Assembly (NCBI GenBank): GCA_031255615.1
Contig: JAIRSD010000075.1
Location: 1-7,804, forward strand
Origin: Treponema sp.
GTDB taxonomy: Bacteria > Spirochaetota > Spirochaetia > Treponematales > Breznakiellaceae
Length of the DNA stretch: 7,804 nt
Reading direction: 5' to 3'
The position numbers and the translations under genes were made by a program. The notes below the pieces were generated by a model, which worked only from the letters and a program-made list of their open reading frames with translations, was not told where the DNA came from and ran no database searches. Shown in pieces: positions 1 to 5,891 of this stretch (positions are counted from its first letter, which is position 1; every line of letters begins with the position of its first letter).

Positions 1-1
1 A

Positions 2-32
2 ACTCCAAAAAACATTTTGGAGTGAATTTTTT
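2..32 (+). terminator. Possible weak intrinsic terminator at the left edge
   Basis: A 9-bp stem (2-10 with 15-23, arms ACTCCAAAA and TTTTGGAGT, 4-nt loop) is followed by six T residues at 27-32. It would suit a plus-strand transcript entering from outside the window. The stem is AT-rich and three bases separate it from the T-tract, so it may be inactive. The surrounding bases 1-129 are AT-rich and contain no other structure I recognise. Confidence 0.3.
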
Positions 33-129
33 GGTTCTTTGGTGGATAAATTCGGAGTTAGTTGGATGATCATGGTTAAAATGTAAAAACACGTAAATTG
101 GTATTTAAAAAGATGGATAAAAAATAATG

Positions 130-285
130 GTGTACGGCGGTGCGGCATATAACAGGACTGTATATGCTTCGCCGCCGGTAGGCGGCTCGGGCTAAGTTTT
201 GGCTAGGTCATTCCGCTTCGCTTCATTCCCACGCCAAAACTCCGCCAAACCGTCGCAAACAGCCGGAACGATTGTGTAATCAAGG
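130..285. other. Hairpin-rich non-coding segment, possible decayed attC-like site
   Basis: No gene is seen here. The segment holds three inverted repeats in a row: GCATATA/TATATGC (145-151 with 161-167), GCCGCC/GGCGGC (171-176 with 181-186) and AGTTTTGGC/GCCAAAACT (195-203 with 233-241). The last encloses a loop containing GCTTCGC at 215-221; another GCTTCGC lies at 166-172. ATATAAC at 147-153 resembles the left core of an integron recombination site, and ATTGTGT at 271-277 resembles a right core whose essential G has become A. The spacing of about 130 bp fits an attC, but the two cores do not pair well and no integron integrase is in the window. It may simply be another dispersed repeat. Confidence 0.3.
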
Positions 286-335
286 CAATAGAGTTATTCA
301 GAAACTGAAGTTTCTGAATAACAGCCGCTTAAAGA
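286..335 (+). repeat. Three-hairpin repeat, fragment A (first hairpin only)
   Basis: The fragment starts AATAGAG and carries a perfect 14-bp stem (293-306 with 309-322, arm GTTATTCAGAAACT). After it come CCGCTTAAAGACG, the linker that also follows the first hairpin in the full copies. The second and third hairpins are absent, and the sequence runs directly into the larger repeat at 336. Against the copy at 2275, the fourth stem pair is A-T instead of G-C, so pairing is kept while sequence changes. Confidence 0.8.
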
Positions 336-530
336 CGGCAGGGATGCCGAACCAAAAGGCTGCGCCTTTTGGTTCGGCGGAGTTTCGCGAAGCGAAACTC
401 CCTACCCGCGCAAGGGATAGGAGGGGTGCGGAGCAGCCACGCCGCAGGCGGGGCCGGAGCGATAGCGGAGCCCCGGATAGCCCGGTTTTTTGCGGCCCGC
501 CGCGGGCGGCGGGCCGCAAAAAATGCGCCC
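336..530 (+). repeat. Large hairpin-mosaic repeat, left copy
   Basis: This element is a chain of hairpins and fixed islands. CGGC-AGGGAT-GCCG spans 337-348. A perfect 15-bp stem joins 346-360 to 364-378, and a 10-bp stem with GAA loop joins 379-388 to 392-401. Bases 405-436 are an island identical to 6171-6140 on the other strand. CGCC-GCA-GGCG lies at 440-450 and a GATA-loop mini-hairpin near 465. A second identical island (466-503) matches 6105-6068, and 518-530 match 6067-6055. The hairpin at 486-523 is an 18-bp perfect palindrome arm with T6 on its left and A6 on its right, the reverse of a terminator's polarity when read on either strand. Open frames through it are repeat-derived and not credible genes. 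Confidence 0.85.
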
Positions 531-625
531 AAAAGGAACAAGGACATACGGGGCCTTCCCGTCTTTCTACGCATGGACCGGACGGGCCGGAGTTCCCGCG
601 CTCCGGTTTCCGGTTTACCGCCGCG
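531..625. other. Spacer downstream of htrA, no gene
   Basis: There is no gene here. Two small hairpins are visible: ACGGG/CCCGT (548-552 with 558-562) and CCGGAG/CTCCGG (587-592 with 601-606). Neither has a T-tract on the minus strand, so I see no canonical terminator directly after htrA. Confidence 0.5.
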
Positions 626-2128
626 TTATCGTTTAAACTTCAGGGTCTCCAGGGTTGAACCGCCCCGGTTAAAGTTGAACCACAGTTCACGGGCGGTGTT
701 GTCCCGCAGGAGCCGGTAAAAAGTCCGCAGGTCCCGAATCGTTTGGCCGTTGATTCCCGTAATGACATCCCCCCGCCTGAGGCCGATGATGTCCGCGGGG
801 CTGTCCTGCAAGACCTGGGCGGCGAAGAGTCCCTGGGTGTTTTCAAGGTTAAAGGCGCTGCGGAGCTCGTCGGTGATGGGGACCGCCAGGACGCCGGGCC
901 AGAGTTTCTTGTTGTTCGCCGCCACTTCGTCGGTCCGTTTCTCTATGCGCACCTGAATATTCTGGGCCGCCCCGTCGCGGATCACCGTAAAGGCCGCCTG
1001 GTCTCCGGCCCGCAGATCCCCTACCATCCGGGAGAGGGTGGTAGAATCCCGGGCTTCCTTGCCGTCTACGTGGGTGATGAAATCGCCGGGCTTGATGCCT
1101 CCCTTGTCTGCGGGGGAATCGATGAAGACCTGGGAGGCCAGGGCCCCCCGCTTTCCTTCCGCGGAGAGGGCGGTCAAAATTTCCCGATCCGGGTCGCTGA
1201 GGGAAACTCCCAGCCAGCCGTAGCTGGAACTGCCGGAGGTGATGAGATCCTCGATAACCCGCTTGGCGTTGTTGATGGGGATGGCGAAGCCGAGGCCCAC
1301 CGAACCGCCGGCGTTGTCGCTGGCGATCCAGGTGTTGATGCCTATCACCTCGCCCCGGATATTCACCAGGGCCCCGCCGGAGTTCCCCCGGTTGATGGAG
1401 GAGTCGGTCTGGATGAAGTCGTTGATGTTCCCCGCGGGGCCGCCGGTCCGGCCCACGGCGCTGACGATGCCCATGGTCACCGAGGACATGAAGCCCAGGG
1501 GGTTCCCCACGGCGATGGCCCAGTCCCCGACCCGCACGGAATCCGAATCCCCCAACACGGCCACGGGCAGGATGTCGCCGGTTTTAACGGATACCATGGC
1601 CAGGTCTTTCCTTTCGTCCTTGCCTACCAGTTCCGCCGGGTATTCCGTGCCGTCCACGGTTACCAGGGAAATCTCCGTGGCCCCGTCCACCACATGGTTG
1701 TTGGTCAGCACATAGTAGGCGCCCCCGTCCTGGCGGACCACGATCCCCGATCCCATGCCCTGGGAACGGAATTCCCGTTCCTGGCCCCGGGAATCCGGGG
1801 CCCCCTCCCGGGGGCCGAAGAAAAACTCCCAGGGGATGCCGGGGTAATTGGGCACCTGCTGCCGGCGGACCGACATGGTCTTAATCTCCACCACCGAGGG
1901 GAGCACCTTGTCCGCCACGGCGCCGAAGGCGGTTTGCAGCCCCTCCGCCACCTCCAGGGCGCTGGCCGGAATCGCCGCCGGATTTTCCTCGGCCAGGACG
2001 GTTCGCGGAGACCGGGGGGTGGAACAGGAGAACGAAAGGAAGGCCAGGGAAAACCCAAAAATAATTCCGACCAGGACCAAATTAAAGATAAATAAATTTT
2101 TCGACGCCAGTTTTTGTGTAAAATTCAT
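626..2128 (-). CDS. htrA: HtrA/DegP-family periplasmic serine protease with two PDZ domains
   Basis: A 500-residue envelope protease/chaperone that degrades misfolded exported proteins. Residues 11-34 form a hydrophobic export or anchor segment. It ends LSFSC with Cys35, a loose spirochaete-type lipobox, so the mature protein may be a lipoprotein tethered to a membrane. The trypsin-like domain (about 65-298) carries the full triad: His145 in TNNHVVDG, Asp175 in KDLAMV and Ser250 in GNSGGAL. PDZ1 lies at about 300-398 and PDZ2 at about 408-495, the DegP/DegQ layout and the usual length. An AGGAG motif at 2142-2138 lies upstream of the ATG, which supports the start. It follows map on the same strand, but 385 bp of hairpin repeats intervene, so it is probably transcribed mostly on its own. 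No convincing -35/-10 pair was found just upstream. Confidence 0.97.
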   Translation of the reverse strand: MNFTQKLASKNLFIFNLVLVGIIFGFSLAFLSFSCSTPRSPRTVLAEENPAAIPASALEVAEGLQTAFGAVADKVLPSVVEIKTMSVRRQQVPNYPGIPWEFFFGPREGAPDSRGQEREFRSQGMGSGIVVRQDGGAYYVLTNNHVVDGATEISLVTVDGTEYPAELVGKDERKDLAMVSVKTGDILPVAVLGDSDSVRVGDWAIAVGNPLGFMSSVTMGIVSAVGRTGGPAGNINDFIQTDSSINRGNSGGALVNIRGEVIGINTWIASDNAGGSVGLGFAIPINNAKRVIEDLITSGSSSYGWLGVSLSDPDREILTALSAEGKRGALASQVFIDSPADKGGIKPGDFITHVDGKEARDSTTLSRMVGDLRAGDQAAFTVIRDGAAQNIQVRIEKRTDEVAANNKKLWPGVLAVPITDELRSAFNLENTQGLFAAQVLQDSPADIIGLRRGDVITGINGQTIRDLRTFYRLLRDNTARELWFNFNRGGSTLETLKFKR

Positions 2129-2168
2129 GGACCCTCACTCCTAAAAAAAATATGGACAAATATTTGAC

Positions 2169-2262
2169 CTGTTCCACAACCGGGCCGGTTATGGAACAAA
2201 TCTTGTGAAAAACGCGAATTTTCCGGGGAAATCCGCGTTTTTCGTCGTCTTTAAGCGCCGCC
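2169..2262 (-). repeat. Three-hairpin repeat, inverted partial copy
   Basis: On the minus strand this reads GCGCTTAAAGACGACG, then the A-tract/T-tract hairpin (2208-2222 with 2228-2242), then GTTCCATAACCGG pairing with 2171-2183. This is the same module order as the plus-strand copies (CGCTTAAA linker, middle hairpin, third hairpin). The first hairpin is reduced to a GAAGTTTCC remnant near 2267-2275. The stems differ in sequence from the other copies but still pair, with one C-A mismatch in the third hairpin and one A-C mismatch in the middle one. Confidence 0.7.
2208..2242. terminator. Bidirectional terminator-like hairpin upstream of htrA
   Basis: The core AAAAACGCG (2208-2216) pairs with CGCGTTTTT (2234-2242) and continues inward with one mismatch and a G-T wobble. 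Read on either strand, the right arm ends in T5 after a GC-rich base. It lies 80 bp before the htrA start, on the path of any transcript coming from map, and could limit read-through into htrA. Confidence 0.5.
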
Positions 2263-2274
2263 GCCCGGAAACTT

Positions 2275-2408
2275 CAATAGAGTTGTTCAGAAACTTCAGT
2301 TTCTGAACAACAACCGCTTAAATAAAGAAGAAAAACATGGGTTTCTTCAGGAAACCCATGTTTTTCGCAAGACTTGTTCAATAACCAACCGGGTTATTGA
2401 ACAAGTCC
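2275..2408 (+). repeat. Three-hairpin repeat, complete copy B
   Basis: Three consecutive near-perfect hairpins: 14 bp (2282-2295 with 2298-2311, arm GTTGTTCAGAAACT), 15 bp (2331-2345 with 2351-2365, arm AAAAACATGGGTTTC) and 16 bp (2371-2386 with 2392-2407, arm GACTTGTTCAATAACC). CCGCTTAAA links the first two. The copy at 4570-4703 has the same layout. It is non-coding and lies between map and htrA. Confidence 0.9.
2331..2365. terminator. Bidirectional intrinsic-terminator-like hairpin after map
   Basis: A perfect 15-bp stem with a 5-nt loop starts with A5 and ends with T5. It can therefore act as a hairpin-plus-U-tract on both strands. It lies about 150 bp past the map stop codon and is the best candidate for ending the upstream minus-strand transcript. 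Part of the U-tract pairs within the stem, which may weaken it. Confidence 0.55.
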
Positions 2409-2414
2409 AATTTT

Positions 2415-2463
2415 CGCGGGAACTGGAGTTTCCGGACAACTCCCTTTCAGAACCGCGGTTAAT
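2415..2463 (+). repeat. Degenerate remnant of the first repeat hairpin
   Basis: GGAACTGGAGTTTCCGGACAAC, split here as GGAACTGGAGTTT then CCGGACAAC, resembles the centre and right arm of the first hairpin of the other copies (GAAACTGAAGTTT then CTGAATAAC). It is followed by CAGAACCGCGGTTAA where they have a CCGCTTAA linker. AACCGCGGTT at 2451-2460 is a perfect palindrome. Bases 2464-2513 are AT-rich and featureless. Confidence 0.4.
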
Positions 2464-2513
2464 CAGATTCTATCGTCTGGATTTATCAATTTCTATTACA
2501 AAAATAATAAAAT

Positions 2514-3308
2514 CTAGCGGAAGTTACAAAGGTCGGAAAAAACCAGGGACTCCAGGGGATCGGTCAATATTTCCGTGCGGTCCGCAAAGATCGCCATCGT
2601 ATGCTCCCAATGGGCGGAGGGCCTTTCATCCTCCGTCACCACGGTCCAACCGTCTTCCAGAATCTCCACCGCATCCGTCCCCATGGTGATCATGGGTTCG
2701 ATGGCAATCACCATACCCTTCGACATCCGGGGGTTGGGGCCGTGGGGGTAGTTGGGGACCTGGGGATCCTCATGGAGCTCCAGCCCCACCCCGTGGCCGC
2801 AGAACTGCCGCACCACCCCGTAGTTCCCCAATTTGGCCCGGCCGCTGACCGCCCGGGCGATCTGAAGCAGCCGGTCCCCGGCCCTGGCGGCGGCGATTCC
2901 CCGGTAAAGACACTCCATGGTCGCCCGGTTCAGGGCCTGGAATTCCGGGGACGTCTTCCCCGCCTCCACGGTCACCGCCTGATCGCTGATAAAACCCTCC
3001 AGATCTATGCCGCAGTCCAGGGAAACCAGGTCCCCCTCCCGAATCTTCCGCTTGCCGGGGATTCCGTGGATCACCTCGTTGTTGATGGACACGCAAAGGG
3101 CGGCGGGATAGGGGTTCTTCGGGGAGCCGTAGCCCAAAAACGCCGGCTGGCCCCCGGATTTTTTTATCCAGTCCCGGACCCAGCGTTCCAGTTCTATAGT
3201 CTGGACCCCCGGCTTTACCAGGGGAATAAGCTCCCGGTACATGGCGGAAAGGAGTTTGCAGGACCTGCGAATCCCGTCAATCTGCCGGTCGGTTTTCAGG
3301 CGTATCAT
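2514..3308 (-). CDS. map: Methionine aminopeptidase, type I
   Basis: A 264-residue cytoplasmic dinuclear-metal enzyme that removes the initiator methionine from new proteins. All five expected metal ligands are visible: Asp98 (LDCGID), Asp109 (ISDQAV), His172 (GHGVG), Glu204 (IEPM) and Glu235 (WEHT). The substrate-side histidines His81 (EVIHGIP) and His179 are also present. The spacing almost matches the classic bacterial enzyme. There is no N-terminal zinc-finger extension, so it is the short type Ia form. The ATG lies one base after the stop of the J-domain gene and I see no good Shine-Dalgarno in front of it, which suggests translational coupling. A hairpin repeat follows the stop. Confidence 0.98.
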   Translation of the reverse strand: MIRLKTDRQIDGIRRSCKLLSAMYRELIPLVKPGVQTIELERWVRDWIKKSGGQPAFLGYGSPKNPYPAALCVSINNEVIHGIPGKRKIREGDLVSLDCGIDLEGFISDQAVTVEAGKTSPEFQALNRATMECLYRGIAAARAGDRLLQIARAVSGRAKLGNYGVVRQFCGHGVGLELHEDPQVPNYPHGPNPRMSKGMVIAIEPMITMGTDAVEILEDGWTVVTEDERPSAHWEHTMAIFADRTEILTDPLESLVFSDLCNFR

Positions 3309-3309
3309 G

Positions 3310-4086
3310 CTACACGTTCAACTTTTGCCGAATCCGGCCCGCATTGGGAAGCGCCGGATCCCGCCGCAGGGCTTCCCGGATAATACGGAGGGCGGCGGCG
3401 TTGTCCCCCATCTTCAAAAAAGTTTCCGCCATGGAACGCAGCCAGCGGGCCTCGTCCCGGGGGGGAAAACCGAGTTCCAGCAGGCTTTCCAAACAATCGA
3501 GCCACAGTTCATCCCCCACGGCGGGCCGCAGCCGCAGCCGCACCAATTCCTTAAGGAGACCTTCAACGTCATCCATAAAATGCCTAAAATAGGGCTGCCG
3601 CCGCTCCTCCCTGACCAGTTGAGTCAGAATTTCAAAGGCCTCGTAAGAGCGGTCCCGGCGGTCCAATTCCTCCGCCAAAAGGTACAGACAATCCATCAGA
3701 TCTTCCCGGCCCAGATACTTTTCCATGGGAAAATCCAGGCCGCCGGAACGATCCCACACCGCCAGGGCGTCGTCTTCTTCCAGGTGGAGCAGTTCAAAAA
3801 GAACCAGCTTGGCCCGGTTCGCCGGATCATCGGACCGTTCCCGCAGCCAGGAACGGTAATCAAATTCAACCCGGTTGATAAAGCGGCTGTAGGCCCGGTC
3901 GTATTCGTAACGCCGATCCCGATCCGCCAGAACCTCGTAGGCGGTAAGGAGCTTCCGCATCTCCTCCTCCGCCCCGTTCCCCGCGATATCCGGGTGCAGC
4001 CGCTTGGCCTTGTCCCGAAAGGCCCGTTTAATTTCCTGCGTAGAGGCGTTCTGCCGGATTCCCAGCATCGTATAGTAGTCGGTCAT
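3310..4086 (-). CDS. J-domain (DnaJ-like) co-chaperone with helical C-terminus
   Basis: A 258-residue protein. Residues 3-65 form a J domain with the HPD motif at 31-33, which stimulates the ATPase of an Hsp70 partner. The Gly/Phe region, the zinc-finger repeats and the substrate domain of true DnaJ are missing, so this is a type III J protein. The rest (about 66-258) is charged and helical, and about 212-245 (RSMAETFLKMGDNAAALRII) looks like one TPR-type helix pair. An adjacent GTG at 4089 precedes the ATG at 4086. I chose the ATG because AGGA lies five bases before it and only two before the GTG. It is followed one base later by map. Its client is unknown; the pairing with map and htrA suggests protein maturation or envelope quality control. 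Confidence 0.9.
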   Translation of the reverse strand: MTDYYTMLGIRQNASTQEIKRAFRDKAKRLHPDIAGNGAEEEMRKLLTAYEVLADRDRRYEYDRAYSRFINRVEFDYRSWLRERSDDPANRAKLVLFELLHLEEDDALAVWDRSGGLDFPMEKYLGREDLMDCLYLLAEELDRRDRSYEAFEILTQLVREERRQPYFRHFMDDVEGLLKELVRLRLRPAVGDELWLDCLESLLELGFPPRDEARWLRSMAETFLKMGDNAAALRIIREALRRDPALPNAGRIRQKLNV

Positions 4087-4114
4087 CACGATCCTGCCCC
4101 TTCAGCCGCCAAGA

Positions 4115-4522
4115 CTAGAGCCCGATACGCTTCCCAAGGGCTTCCGCGTGGGGTGGATTCAGGAGAATCTCGCTCCAGTTTACCCGCATCCCTTCCTTTT
4201 CCATAGCCTTCATCACGTTAAAAAGGGCCCGGGAGGAAAAAAGACCGCCCTTTTTTACAAAGGCCGCGCTCCGCTTCCCCCCCAAACCGCTGCCCGCGGA
4301 AAGAATTTTCCCCAGCGGCTCGGGAAGTTTTCCGGAAAAAAAGCCGGTAGACTCCGCCGCCACGGCGATATATTCGTAACCGGGAAGCCGCATCCCGTCT
4401 TCCGTCCATGCGTCGATCAGATCCACCCGGTGCCCCATGGATTCCATCCCCTTTGCCAGGGCGCCGGCATAATCGGGGATACCCCCCCGCTGCCGGGGGA
4501 CGCAGACTATCGCTATTCTCAT
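4115..4522 (-). CDS. Small flavodoxin-fold-like protein of unknown function
   Basis: 135 residues beginning MRIAIVCVPRQRGG. The pattern of a first beta strand, a glycine loop, a helix (DYAGALAKGMESMGH), a strand (RVDLID) and a later strand (YEYIAVAAES) followed by TGFFSGKLPEPL resembles the first two thirds of a flavodoxin. The usual T/S-x-T-G-x-T phosphate loop is not there, so FMN binding is doubtful. The open frame continues upstream to 4756, but those 78 extra residues are read through the hairpin repeat at 4570-4703. GGGGAAG at 4532-4526, just before the ATG at 4522, fixes the true start. It sits about 28 bases before the J-domain gene and probably shares its transcript. No role is assigned. 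Confidence 0.75.
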   Translation of the reverse strand: MRIAIVCVPRQRGGIPDYAGALAKGMESMGHRVDLIDAWTEDGMRLPGYEYIAVAAESTGFFSGKLPEPLGKILSAGSGLGGKRSAAFVKKGGLFSSRALFNVMKAMEKEGMRVNWSEILLNPPHAEALGKRIGL

Positions 4523-4569
4523 AAACTTCCCCGTTGTAAAGCAGAAATTTTCCTGTGCGAAAATTAAAA

Positions 4570-4703
4570 AATAGAGTTGCTCAGAAACTTCACTTTTTGA
4601 ACAACAACCGCTTAAAAACGAAGAAAAACGTGGATTCCCTCGGGAAACCCACGTTTTTCGCGGGGCCTGTTCGATAACCAAGGGGGTTATTGAACAAACC
4701 CAA
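4570..4703 (+). repeat. Three-hairpin repeat, complete copy C
   Basis: The layout is that of the copy at 2275-2408: ATAGAG, first hairpin (4576-4605), CCGCTTAAA linker, middle hairpin (4624-4658), third hairpin (4664-4700). The first stem is eroded, with a C-A mismatch and G-T wobble. The middle stem carries GTGG/CCAC where the other copy has ATGG/CCAT, a compensated change. The third has two C-A mismatches and a wobble. It lies between the usp stop and the start of the flavodoxin-like gene. Confidence 0.88.
4624..4658. terminator. Bidirectional terminator-like hairpin after the atpD-usp pair
   Basis: AAAAACGTGG (4624-4633) pairs with CCACGTTTTT (4649-4658), and the inner TTCC/GGAA continues the stem past a one-base bulge. 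The T5 end on the minus strand lies about 130 bp after the usp stop, and downstream genes begin at 4522. It is a plausible operon boundary. Confidence 0.5.
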
Positions 4704-4785
4704 TATTCCTCCGCAGGATCCGCAAAATCTCCGCCCGCTTTTAAGACCGCCTGCACCGCCTGCGGCCCCTTTTCGGCCCTGTTTA

Positions 4786-5271
4786 TCAGGCCTGTTTATA
4801 TAGAAGGTCGATGCCGGGCTCTTTCGCCAGCAGGACCGAACATTTGGCGTTTACCAGGATTTCCCGGTGGGCGGGGCCGATAATATCCCGGGGATTCCGG
4901 TTCTTCTCCCAGCCCCCCAGGATGATAAGATCCGCCCTTTTATCGTCCGCCGCCGCGAGAATTTCGGAATACACCGCCCCCCGGCGGATCTCCCGTTCGA
5001 TCTTCACCCCCTTGGCCCGGGCCAGCTCCTCCACGAAGGACAGATACCGTTCCCCGTTGGCGTTGAGACTCTTTTCATAATCCAGACTTTCTTCCTGAAT
5101 AAAAATCTTGCTCAAGGTAAGCTGCCGGATAGTGGCGGTGTCCACCACATAAACCGCGGTCATCCTGCAACGGTAGGCCTTGGACATGATAATGGCATAC
5201 TTGGCCGCCAGAATCGAGGCGTCGGAACCGGTAATGCCGACAATGATGTGGGATATAATAGGCTTTATCAT
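4786..5271 (-). CDS. Universal stress protein (UspA) family protein
   Basis: A 161-residue single Usp domain: N-terminal strand IISHIIVGITGSDAS, strand MTAVYVVD at 37-44, long central helix with ANGERYLSFVEELARAKGV, and C-terminal strands DLIILGG (114-120) and CSVLLAK. The ATP-binding signature G-x2-G-x9-G-S/T is degraded. The first glycine is present (119/120), the second is not in place, and the last position reads GPAH at 132-135, so it may not bind ATP in the classic way. The ATG overlaps the stop of the V-ATPase D gene as ATGA, so the two are translationally coupled. That suggests a link between energy state and the ATPase, which is inference. No cysteine or DNA-binding feature suggests a further role. 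Confidence 0.87.
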   Translation of the reverse strand: MIKPIISHIIVGITGSDASILAAKYAIIMSKAYRCRMTAVYVVDTATIRQLTLSKIFIQEESLDYEKSLNANGERYLSFVEELARAKGVKIEREIRRGAVYSEILAAADDKRADLIILGGWEKNRNPRDIIGPAHREILVNAKCSVLLAKEPGIDLLYKQA

Positions 5272-5891
5272 TCGGCGCCGGCCTTCCTCTTGAGCAGTTT
5301 ACTGGTAAAAAACGAATCCCGGTCCCGCTCCTCCAGGGCCGCCTCGATATAGGCCTTGGTTTCCCTGGCGCTGGGAATAACCATCTTTTCCAGGGCGTTC
5401 ACCCGCCGCTGGGTCTTCCGCAGCTCCCGGGCAAGCCGCCAGGCGATAGTCCGCACCGCCGCAAGTTCGGTGCAGATCCTAAGCAGTTGGAAGAATTCTA
5501 GCACAGTTTCATCACATTCGGCAAACGAATTCGCCGGAGAGTATTTTAACTCCACACCGGGCAGACGGATCTCCAGACCCGGCAGCGTCATCCCCGCGGC
5601 ATTCACCCGCTTTTCCTCCAACTCAAAATGGTAATGAATATCCCGGGACAAACGGTCCGCCCGCTCCCGGCCCACGGCGATAAGCATCCGCTTCAAAGCC
5701 GGATAAGCGACCGCCGCCCTGGCGTCCAGGTCCCGCTCCAGCAGCTTTACCCGCTCCACCTGCTGCATCAATTCCATCACCAGCAGCTCCCGCTTCTGCT
5801 CCAGCAGATCGTAGCCCTCCTCCGCGGTGGCGAGCCGTTCCTTCATGCGGATAAGATTGCTTTTTGTCGGCGCTACCGGTTCCCGGGCCAT
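5268..5891 (-). CDS. atpD: V/A-type ATPase subunit D (central rotor stalk)
   Basis: A 207-residue subunit forming, with subunit F, the rotating axle inside the A3B3 head of the V/A-type ATPase at the cytoplasmic face of the membrane. The N-terminal helix with PTKSNLIRMKERLATAEEG (8-26) and the C-terminal helix with RRVNALEKMVIP (162-173) and IEAALEERDRDSF (182-194) are the family hallmarks. They form the antiparallel coiled coil, with a globular middle at about 60-125. The length is normal. The start is supported by a strong purine-rich GGGAGGGGGAAGG just before the ATG. No other ATPase subunit is visible: gltX lies upstream and usp downstream. The gene is therefore separated from subunits A/B on one side and I/K on the other, its usual neighbours in spirochaete operons. 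Confidence 0.97.
   Translation of the reverse strand: MAREPVAPTKSNLIRMKERLATAEEGYDLLEQKRELLVMELMQQVERVKLLERDLDARAAVAYPALKRMLIAVGRERADRLSRDIHYHFELEEKRVNAAGMTLPGLEIRLPGVELKYSPANSFAECDETVLEFFQLLRICTELAAVRTIAWRLARELRKTQRRVNALEKMVIPSARETKAYIEAALEERDRDSFFTSKLLKRKAGAE

Noticed and set aside
336..530. Insertion sequence or CRISPR array
   Set aside because: There is no transposase, no target duplication that I can identify, and no regular direct repeat with unique spacers; the units are inverted hairpins.
272..719. Plus-strand frames of 128 and 116 codons and minus-strand frames of 73 and 81 codons across the left repeat
   Set aside because: They translate the palindromic repeat in several frames, have low-complexity Arg/Ala/Gly composition, and share no codon pattern with the real genes.
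743..2095. 450-codon plus-strand open frame opposite htrA
   Set aside because: It is an antisense shadow kept open by the high-GC codon use of htrA. The product is Gly/His/Pro-rich without a domain, while the minus strand has a complete protease.
2129..2210. Promoter for htrA (TTGTGG with CATATT)
   Set aside because: The spacing would be about 19 bases with only 3/6 and 4/6 matches, too weak to call.
2601..4206. 260- and 321-codon plus-strand frames opposite map and the J-domain gene
   Set aside because: Both are antisense to genes with clear active-site motifs and have no recognisable fold or suitable start.
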